Part shown: piece by piece, positions 6,544-12,056 of the stretch | Position numbering within the stretch: the first letter of the stretch is position 1 | How the letters are laid out: every line of letters starts with the position of its first letter | Assembly (NCBI GenBank): GCA_964591605.1 | Contig: CAZQEN010000216.1 | Coordinates: 1-13,007 of the forward strand | DNA length: 13,007 nucleotides | Direction: 5' to 3' | From: CAYLLT01 sp964591605 | Lineage (GTDB): Bacteria > Planctomycetota > Phycisphaerae > UBA1845 > PWPN01 | The notes under the pieces: generated by a model | The model's input: only the letters and a program-made list of their open reading frames with translations | Databases searched by the model: none | What the model was told of the DNA's origin: nothing | Program-made: the position numbers and the translations under genes

Positions 6544-8100
6544 ATGTTCGAGCGTTGGGTCACTTCCGACACGTGGGTATGGTTTTTCATGGGACCATAC
6601 CTGCTCATCCTGGGCCTGATCTGCCTGTACGGCCTGCACCGGTACCACCTGGTTCATCTCTACTACAAGTATCGAAGGAACACGCCGAGTCTGGGCGCGT
6701 GCTTCCGCGAGCTGCCGGTGGTGACCATTCAACTGCCGATGTACAACGAGCCGGCGGTCGCCCGGCGGCTGATCGACACGACCTGCCGGATCGACTATCC
6801 GCGCGACCGGCTCGAGATCCAGGTGCTCGACGATTCGACGGACGAGACGGTCCAGATCGTGGCCGGGGCAGTCGAGCACTGGCGCTCCGCAGGCTTCGAC
6901 ATCCATCATCTCCATCGCACGAATCGGCGCGGTTTCAAAGCCGGGGCCCTCGCGGAAGGACTCGCCCGCGCGAAGGGCGAATTCGTCCTGATCTTCGATG
7001 CCGACTTCATCCCGCCGACGGACATCCTTCAAAAGACGATCCACTACTTCACCGATCCGAAGGTCGGCATGGTCCAGGCCCGCTGGGAGCACCTCAACCG
7101 CGATCAGTCGCTGCTCACCAAGACGCAGGCCATCCTGCTCGACGGGCATTTCGTTGTCGAGCACGGCGCCCGGAACCGTTCCGGCCGTTTCATGAGTTTC
7201 AACGGCACGGCCGGCATGTGGCGCAAGAGTTGCATCGCGGACGCGGGCGGCTGGCAGCACGACACCCTGACCGAAGACCTCGACCTCTCGTATCGAGCCC
7301 AGATGAAGGGCTGGAAATTCCTGTTCCTGCCGGATCTGGCCAGCCCGGCCGAGCTCCCGCCTGACATGGATGCGTTCAAGCAGCAGCAGTTCCGCTGGGC
7401 CAAGGGCGGGGCGCAGACGTGCCGGAAGCTGCTGCCCATGATCCTGCGGTCCAATCTCCCGCTGCGGATCAAGACGGAAGCGTTCTTTCATCTGACCAGT
7501 TGCACGGTGTACATCTACATCGTGCTGCTCACGCTGATGCTCTATCCGGTGGTGTACCTGAAGGTGCACCTGTTCCCCGAGGGGTGGCTGCGGTATCTGT
7601 TCGACGCGTCGATCCTGCTGGTGGCGACCTGCTCGGCCAGCACGTTCTATGTCTGCAGTCAGCGGGCGCTGTTCCGGACCTGGTCGGACAGCCTCAAGTA
7701 TCTACCGTTTCTGATGGCGCTGGGCATTGGCATCTCGCTGAACAACGCGCGGGCCACCCTGGCCGGCTTTTTCGGGGCCTCGGGCGAGTTCGTCCGGACG
7801 CCCAAGTTCGGCGCCGCCGCCCAGACCACCGCCTGGAAACGCGACGTCGTGGCCATGCGGCGGGGCAAACGCAAAACCCAGTGGCAGCCCTTCGCCGAGC
7901 TGGCGATCGCAGCCTATCTGATTCTGTGCCTCTATCAGTGCCTGGCCGACCATCGGCTGACCATCGGTGTCCCCTTTCTGTGCCTGTTCATGACCGGGTA
8001 CCTGTATGTCCCGCTCACGACCTGGTTCGGCCACCGCCTGGGCCGGATCGAGGCCGAGCCCCAGACCGCACCCGTCCCCTCCGAGACGCGGGGAGAATAG
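6544..8100 (+). CDS. Membrane glycosyltransferase, GT2 family (cellulose synthase / CslA-like)
   Basis: A processive-type family 2 glycosyltransferase that would polymerise or transfer sugar from a nucleotide-sugar donor and pass the product across the inner membrane. 518 residues. Order: one membrane span (about 12-30); a cytoplasmic GT-A domain with DDSTD (96-100), DAD (152-154), TEDLDL (243-248) and the QxxRW motif as QQQFRW (280-285); then four or five hydrophobic spans (about 319-340, 352-372, 386-411, 452-468, 473-492) and a short charged tail. The D, D, D, QxxRW set is complete, so it should be active. The lack of a PilZ domain and the short N-terminus make it closer to CslA (mannan-synthase-like) or ceramide/other GT2 enzymes than to BcsA. 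Sugar and acceptor are unknown; no accessory polysaccharide genes lie nearby. Confidence 0.9.
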   Translation: MFERWVTSDTWVWFFMGPYLLILGLICLYGLHRYHLVHLYYKYRRNTPSLGACFRELPVVTIQLPMYNEPAVARRLIDTTCRIDYPRDRLEIQVLDDSTDETVQIVAGAVEHWRSAGFDIHHLHRTNRRGFKAGALAEGLARAKGEFVLIFDADFIPPTDILQKTIHYFTDPKVGMVQARWEHLNRDQSLLTKTQAILLDGHFVVEHGARNRSGRFMSFNGTAGMWRKSCIADAGGWQHDTLTEDLDLSYRAQMKGWKFLFLPDLASPAELPPDMDAFKQQQFRWAKGGAQTCRKLLPMILRSNLPLRIKTEAFFHLTSCTVYIYIVLLTLMLYPVVYLKVHLFPEGWLRYLFDASILLVATCSASTFYVCSQRALFRTWSDSLKYLPFLMALGIGISLNNARATLAGFFGASGEFVRTPKFGAAAQTTAWKRDVVAMRRGKRKTQWQPFAELAIAAYLILCLYQCLADHRLTIGVPFLCLFMTGYLYVPLTTWFGHRLGRIEAEPQTAPVPSETRGE

Positions 8101-8202
8101 TGCTGCGACCTCCGGGGGCGCGCGATCTCGTGGGGGAGGCCGATATCGCCAGAGCCCACGGGGGTTGGGCCAGCCACCGGTGGATTTGCCATCATAGACC
8201 GT

Positions 8203-8868
8203 ATGGAAGCCATCCTGGAACCCCTGCTCCGATCCCCCAAGCTGCGGCTCTACGTCGATGAACTCACCGAGACCCTCCGCCGTGAGCAGGAGGCCCGCGA
8301 GCGCTTCCGCGAAAGCCTGAACGAAGACGTCCGTGCCGAGTTCATCAACGGAGAGGTGTTTGTGCACTCGCCGGCGCGGGATGCACATACACTGACGGTT
8401 CAGAACCTGACTCGACTGCTCACCACATACGTTCAGGTGCATCGTCTCGGCACCGGCCGCAGCGAGCAAGCCCTGACGGCATTCACGCGCAACGACTATG
8501 GTCCGGACATCTGTTTCTGGAAAGCGGCCCAGGCGGCCGGCTTCAAGGGCTCGACGACGGTCTATCCGGTACCCGACTTCATCTGTGAGGTCCTCTCGCC
8601 AGGCACTGAGAACAACGACCGGCAGCTCAAGTTTGAGGACTACGCCGCCCACGGCGTGGAGGAGTATGGGATCGTCGACCCGGAGGCACAGACGATCGAG
8701 CAGTATGTCCCGGCCGCTGGTCGATATCAGCGAGCGGGCCTGCACACAAGCGGCTCGATCCGTTCCAGCGTGGTCGAAGGTTTCGTGATACCCGTCGCCG
8801 CGGCGTTCGACGAAACGGCCAACCTGCAGGCACTCCGGGTGCTGCTGAACACCCAAACGAAATCCTGA
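8203..8868 (+). CDS. Uma2 family (DUF820) PD-(D/E)XK nuclease-like protein
   Basis: 221 residues. The Uma2 pattern is visible: AEFINGEVFVHSPA (45-58) with an acidic residue before ING-E; DYGPDICFW (98-106) with Asp102; PDFICEVLSPGT (124-135) with Glu129; then LKFEDYAAHGVEEYGIVDPE (142-161) with Lys143, which may stand in for the usual catalytic lysine. The fold is that of restriction-endonuclease-like proteins, but cellular roles are mostly unproven. Residues 1-40 form a charged helical extension (RREQEARERFRESL) that many Uma2 proteins lack. The ATG has no Shine-Dalgarno sequence; CATCAT at 8190-8195 is a poor possible -10 box. It stands alone between the GT2 and cell-shape genes, with no toxin/antitoxin partner seen. 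Confidence 0.85.
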   Translation: MEAILEPLLRSPKLRLYVDELTETLRREQEARERFRESLNEDVRAEFINGEVFVHSPARDAHTLTVQNLTRLLTTYVQVHRLGTGRSEQALTAFTRNDYGPDICFWKAAQAAGFKGSTTVYPVPDFICEVLSPGTENNDRQLKFEDYAAHGVEEYGIVDPEAQTIEQYVPAAGRYQRAGLHTSGSIRSSVVEGFVIPVAAAFDETANLQALRVLLNTQTKS

Positions 8869-8970
8869 CTCGATCCTGCCCGCCGGCGACGACTGGCCGC
8901 CTCTGGAGCGATGCACTACGATGGGGCCGTTTCCCGCTCGCGGACCTGAAAGCTCCGGTTCAAAAGGGGC

Positions 8971-8998
8971 TTGCAAAGCGGGGGCCGGGAGTTATAGT
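8971..8998 (+). promoter_or_regulatory. Candidate promoter of the cell-shape cluster
   Basis: TTGCAA (8971-8976), 16 bp, TATAGT (8993-8998), close to sigma-70 type hexamers in very GC-rich surroundings. It would give a leader of about 200 nt before the TTG start at 9208. Confidence 0.45.
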
Positions 8999-9193
8999 TG
9001 CGGGCGAAACTCAGGTATGCGTGTGCCGACACCCGGCGGCCCGGAGCTTGAGCGGTGGGTTCGCGTCGGATGCCGGCCGCCATACGGGCAGTTGACTTGC
9101 AGGGTAGCACCGGACGCGGCGGGTTTCATGAGACACCCGTTCCTTCCTCCAAACGTCAGGCAGCGCCGCCTGGCGGTTATCATCGGCTTTAGT

Positions 9194-9200
9194 GCAGGAG
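9194..9200 (+). promoter_or_regulatory. Shine-Dalgarno site that fixes a TTG start
   Basis: GCAGGAG ends 7 bp before the TTG at 9208-9210. No ATG or GTG further downstream would keep the N-terminal membrane span intact. Confidence 0.65.
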
Positions 9201-9207
9201 CCGGCCG

Positions 9208-10095
9208 TTGACCACGACAACCAAGATCTTCGTCATCCTTGTCTGCCTCTTCGCCTTCATCTTCACGCCCATGGCGATCCAGTTCGCCGCACAGCAGGAG
9301 AGCTGGAAGGACCACGCCAAGACCTTCCGCCAGAACGCGGAGGTTGCGTTCGCCCGCGAAACGAGCCTCAAGTCGGTTCTCGATGCCCGCGAGGCCGACT
9401 GGCAGCGCCGGTTCGCGGAGGACCAGCGGCGGCTGCAGCAGGAGCAGCAGCGGGCGGCCGGCCTGGAACGCCAGATCGCCGCTCTCACCCAGGAACGCGA
9501 CCAGCTCGCCCGCAGCCGGGAGATGCTCGAAACCCAGGCCGGCATCCTGACCGCCGAAGTCGCCGTCAAGGGCAAACACAATGAGGAACTGACCGATACG
9601 AAGGAGAAGGCACTTGACCGCGAGCGTCAGCTTCAGACCGCCAACGCCTGGCTGACCGACCAGCTCCAGCAGCGCCGGGCCGAGATCGACGTGCTCAAGC
9701 AGCAGCTCAACCAGCGTCAGCAGGAGATGATCGCCTGCCGTCAGGAGAACGAGGACATGCGTCGCTCGCTCAACCTGGGTAAGGCCGCTGAGCCGCTGAC
9801 GGGCGCGCCCAGCTCGACCGTCGAGCCGCTGACGACCGTCACCCGGGCCCGGATCACCGGCAAGGTCAAGCAGGTTCAGGGCGAGCGGGTCAGCATCGAC
9901 GTGGGCAGCTCCTCGGGCGTCAAGGAAGGCATGCGGATGATCATCACCCGCAACGGCAACTACATCGGCGACATCAAGATCACCAAGACCAGCCCTGGCG
10001 AGGCGATCGGGCAGATCGCCCTGCTCGGCGCCGAGGGCAGGCAGATCCGCCCCGGCGATGACGTGATCGACGAGACCACCTTCAATGCGGGTTGA
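9208..10095 (+). CDS. Membrane-anchored coiled-coil protein with C-terminal beta domain (cell-shape cluster, unnamed)
   Basis: I do not recognise a named family. 295 residues from a TTG start. An N-terminal membrane span (about 6-25: IFVILVCLFAFIFTPMAI) is followed by a long Gln/Glu/Arg-rich coiled coil (about 45-188). A linker with Pro/Thr/Ser (193-212) leads to a compact C-terminal domain (213-290) of predicted beta strands: ARITGKVKQVQGERVSIDVG, SSGVKEGMRMIITRNGNYIG, GQIALLGAEGRQIRPGDDV. The order membrane span, coiled coil, beta domain is that of MreC, and GSSSGVKEGM echoes GSNDGVQDQA in the MreC of this window. The domain also recalls the C-terminal domain of FlgT-like proteins. Its place before mreB suggests a periplasmic partner of the elongation machinery. 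The next gene starts 26 bp downstream. Confidence 0.8.
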   Translation: MTTTTKIFVILVCLFAFIFTPMAIQFAAQQESWKDHAKTFRQNAEVAFARETSLKSVLDAREADWQRRFAEDQRRLQQEQQRAAGLERQIAALTQERDQLARSREMLETQAGILTAEVAVKGKHNEELTDTKEKALDRERQLQTANAWLTDQLQQRRAEIDVLKQQLNQRQQEMIACRQENEDMRRSLNLGKAAEPLTGAPSSTVEPLTTVTRARITGKVKQVQGERVSIDVGSSSGVKEGMRMIITRNGNYIGDIKITKTSPGEAIGQIALLGAEGRQIRPGDDVIDETTFNAG

Positions 10096-10121
10096 CCGCC
10101 CGTCGAGCCAGGAGACCGATC

Positions 10122-10283
10122 ATGGCAGCCCCACCCACCGGTCAGCGAGTTCCCGCCCAGGACGACCTCTACACCGTCCTGCTCATCATCGCCAGCACGC
10201 TGCTGCTGATAGGCATTATCTTCGTGGCCGTCCGATCCACCCAGTTGCTCGATTCCGTCTTCGGCACCTGGCCGACCGCCTGA
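10122..10283 (+). CDS. Small single-span membrane protein (53 aa)
   Basis: MAAPPTGQRVPAQDD, then a hydrophobic span (about 17-38: YTVLLIIASTLLLIGIIFVAV), then RSTQLLDSVFGTWPTA. The ATG at 10122 has AGGAG 7 bp upstream (10110-10114); a longer version from 10092 would add an Arg-rich stretch without a ribosome site. It lies 26 bp after the coiled-coil gene and before mreB, so it is probably co-transcribed with the former. Family and role are unknown; it may be a small partner of the neighbouring membrane proteins. The hydrophobic pattern and good ribosome site make it a real gene in my view. Confidence 0.7.
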   Translation: MAAPPTGQRVPAQDDLYTVLLIIASTLLLIGIIFVAVRSTQLLDSVFGTWPTA

Positions 10284-10569
10284 CACTCCGACATCACCAG
10301 GAATGACGCGTTCGGTGGGTCCGGGTGGACATCATCGTGCCCGCTCCCCCTGCTCAGGAACTTCACGGCCCATCGACTCCATCGGCAGGTATTGCGCGTC
10401 CGCAACGGCGAGTGCGGTGCCCGAAGCGACGACCGGGCGGGCCGCCGACGGGAGCATCGCCGCCGCAGCCGACACGCGCCGCTCTGCGGTTCGAGCCGGT
10501 CCGGCACACCTCACGACACCAACGCACCCAGCCCGTGCCGGCCGCTGTCTTCACTGCGACAAATCACTC

Positions 10570-10583
10570 GCTTTTCCACGCTG
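10570..10583 (+). repeat. 14-bp direct repeat, copy 1
   Basis: GCTTTTCCACGCTG, identical to 10686-10699. The start-to-start distance is 116 bp. It lies upstream of the mreB promoter. Confidence 0.5.
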
Positions 10584-10610
10584 CGCCCTCTCGCAACTGC
10601 ACAGTCTGAC

Positions 10611-10619
10611 TGGTACAAT
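10611..10619 (+). promoter_or_regulatory. Candidate mreB promoter with extended -10
   Basis: TGGTACAAT fits the extended -10 pattern TGnTATAAT. The -35 position (TCGCAA, 10591-10596) is weak, as is common with extended -10 promoters. Leader about 90 nt. Confidence 0.45.
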
Positions 10620-10685
10620 CTCGGCCCGTCGGCGCGAGCCCGCGCCGGCGCGGGGTTTATGGCATCCGGGCGCGCGGTCAATTCA

Positions 10686-10699
10686 GCTTTTCCACGCTG
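10686..10699 (+). repeat. 14-bp direct repeat, copy 2
   Basis: GCTTTTCCACGCTG, ending 3 bp before the mreB ribosome site, so it would be within the mRNA leader. Confidence 0.5.
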
Positions 10700-10715
10700 A
10701 GCGGAAGGGCTACCT

Positions 10716-11768
10716 GTGATTCTGAATTCGCTGCTGGGCTGGTTCAGCCTTGATATGGGCATCGATCTGGGCACCTGCAACACCCTGGTGTGCGTGCGCG
10801 GGCAGGGCATCGTGTTGAACGAGCCGTCGGTCGTCGCCGTCAAAAAGGGTACGAACCGCGTGCTGCAGAACGGCAACGCGGTCGGCAACGTCGCCAAGGA
10901 GATGATCGGCAAGACGCCCGGCACGATCACCGCGATCCGCCCGCTCATGGACGGCGTCATCGCCGACTTCGACATCACCGAGGCGATGCTGGGCTATTTC
11001 ATCCGCAAAGTCCACGGAAGGAGATCGTTCGTGATGCCGCGCGTGGTCATCGCCGTTCCGTCGGGCATCACCGCCGTCGAGAAGCGCGCGGTGTATAACT
11101 CTGCGGAGAGGGCCGGGGCCCGCCGGGTCTACCTCGTGCCCGAGCCCATGGCCGCCGCCCTGGGGGCGGGGCTGCCCGTCGCGGAGCCGCGGGCGTCCAT
11201 GATCGTCGACATCGGCGGCGGCACCACCGAGGTGGCGATTCTCTCGCTCGCCGACATCAGCGTCTCTGAATCGATCCGCGTGGCCGGCGACGACCTCGAC
11301 GAAGCGATCATCAACTACATGAAGCGGACGTACAACATGATGATCGGCCAGCCGACCGCCGAGCGCATCAAGATCGAGATCGGTTCGGCCTACGATCTCG
11401 AAAGCGAGATGACGATGGAGGTCCGCGGCCGCGACATGATCAGCGGACTGCCCCGCAAGGCCGTCCTGAGCAGCGAAGAGGTGCGCGAAGCGCTCAAGGA
11501 GCCGGTCGGCCTGATCGTCGAGACCGTGGTCCGCACGCTCGAGAAGGCCGAGCCCGAGCTGGCCGCCGACCTGGTGGAGGATGGCATCACCCTGGCCGGC
11601 GGAGGGGCCCTGCTTCGCGGCCTCGACGCCGTCCTTGCCCAGACCACGGGCCTGAAGGTCACCCCCTCCGAAGATCCGCTCACCTGTGTCGCCCGTGGTA
11701 CCAGCATCTTCCTCGAGCATCTCAACGAGTGGAAAGAGACGATGGAGTCCGACGAGGATGACATGTAG
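10716..11768 (+). CDS. mreB: Rod shape-determining protein MreB
   Basis: Bacterial actin that forms membrane-bound filaments and directs lateral cell-wall synthesis. 350 residues, normal length. GTG start with GGAAGG 7 bp upstream. The N-terminus (MILNSLLGWFS) fits the short amphipathic membrane-binding helix of MreB. Nucleotide-binding motifs: phosphate-1 DLGTCNT (17-23), phosphate-2 DIGGGTTEVA (165-174), adenosine motif LAGGGALLRG (293-302); VPEPMAAALGAGLPV (141-155) is also typical. The C-terminus is acidic (MESDEDDM). mreC follows, but after a repeat block and assembly gap instead of the usual short spacer. Upstream lie the small membrane protein and the coiled-coil gene. Confidence 0.98.
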   Translation: MILNSLLGWFSLDMGIDLGTCNTLVCVRGQGIVLNEPSVVAVKKGTNRVLQNGNAVGNVAKEMIGKTPGTITAIRPLMDGVIADFDITEAMLGYFIRKVHGRRSFVMPRVVIAVPSGITAVEKRAVYNSAERAGARRVYLVPEPMAAALGAGLPVAEPRASMIVDIGGGTTEVAILSLADISVSESIRVAGDDLDEAIINYMKRTYNMMIGQPTAERIKIEIGSAYDLESEMTMEVRGRDMISGLPRKAVLSSEEVREALKEPVGLIVETVVRTLEKAEPELAADLVEDGITLAGGGALLRGLDAVLAQTTGLKVTPSEDPLTCVARGTSIFLEHLNEWKETMESDEDDM

Positions 11769-11785
11769 GGTGGGCTCCGCCCACC
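11769..11785 (+). terminator. Perfect hairpin abutting the mreB stop codon
   Basis: GGTGGGC, TCC, GCCCACC: a 7-bp stem with 3-nt loop starting at the base after the TAG stop. No T-tract follows. It has the same stem as the 39-bp repeats beyond the gap, so it is probably a member of the same repeat family and might also act as a partial terminator or mRNA-stabilising stem. Confidence 0.4.
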
Positions 11786-11802
11786 AGGGCGCGACGACAA
11801 CC

Positions 11803-12020
11803 CTGACGAATGGTNNNNNNNNNNNNNNNNNNNNNNNNNNNNNNNNNNNNNNNNNNNNNNNNNNNNNNNNNNNNNNNNNNNNNNNNNNNNNNNNNNNNNN
11901 NNNNNNNNNNNNNNGGGCAGAGCCCACCCTACCTGTTTCGACTGACGAATGGTGGGCAGAGCCCACCCTACCTGTTTCGACTGACGAATGGTGGGCAGAG
12001 CCCACCCTGCCTGTTTCGAC
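11803..12020 (+). repeat. Tandem 39-bp hairpin repeats between mreB and mreC, broken by an assembly gap
   Basis: The unit contains the inverted repeat GGTGGGC, AGA, GCCCACC, then CTACCTGTTTCGACTGACGAAT. One complete unit runs 11951-11989; an almost complete one (11915-11950) begins at the gap edge, and a third (from 11990) diverges after about 31 bp. The 12 bases before the gap (CTGACGAATGGT, 11803-11814) match the end of one unit and the start of the next, so the array continues through the gap and its copy number is unknown. Because 39 is a multiple of 3, the array gives spurious repetitive ORFs on both strands. Confidence 0.85.
11815..11914. other. Assembly gap (100 N)
   Basis: Exactly 100 N, the usual placeholder for a gap of unknown size. 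It falls inside the 39-bp array, which explains why the assembly broke here. Confidence 0.97.
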
Positions 12021-12055
12021 TTTCGACTTTCGACTTTTGACTTTTGACTTTGAAT
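12014..12055 (+). repeat. Heptamer microsatellite leading into mreC
   Basis: Three copies of TTTCGAC, two of TTTTGAC, then the partial copy TTTGAAT, ending at the mreC start codons. The first copy is the end of the last 39-bp repeat, so the microsatellite may have grown from it. It replaces the place where a ribosome site would be expected. Confidence 0.8.
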
Positions 12056-12056
12056 G

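Larger units (their letters stand above)
8869..9207. other. Intergenic region before the coiled-coil gene
   Basis: About 340 bp with no supported gene on either strand. It contains one good promoter candidate (8971-8998) and, at its right end, the ribosome site for the next gene (9194-9200). Confidence 0.5.
10284..10715. other. Intergenic region upstream of mreB
   Basis: About 430 bp. No ORF here looks like a protein. The right third holds an extended -10 promoter (10611-10619) between two copies of a 14-bp direct repeat (10570-10583, 10686-10699), then the mreB ribosome site. I see nothing in 10284-10560. Confidence 0.5.

Noticed and set aside
6397..8976. Two long minus-strand frames (6397-7569 and 7702-8976)
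   Set aside because: They are antisense to the HIT, GT2 and Uma2 genes, which all have intact motifs. The translations look like reverse-complement shadows.
10303..10719. Open frames upstream of mreB (up to 138 codons, both strands)
   Set aside because: No ribosome site, no recognisable protein features, and they overlap the likely mreB promoter.
11803..12020. CRISPR array
   Set aside because: The repeats are directly tandem with no unique spacers, and no cas genes are present.
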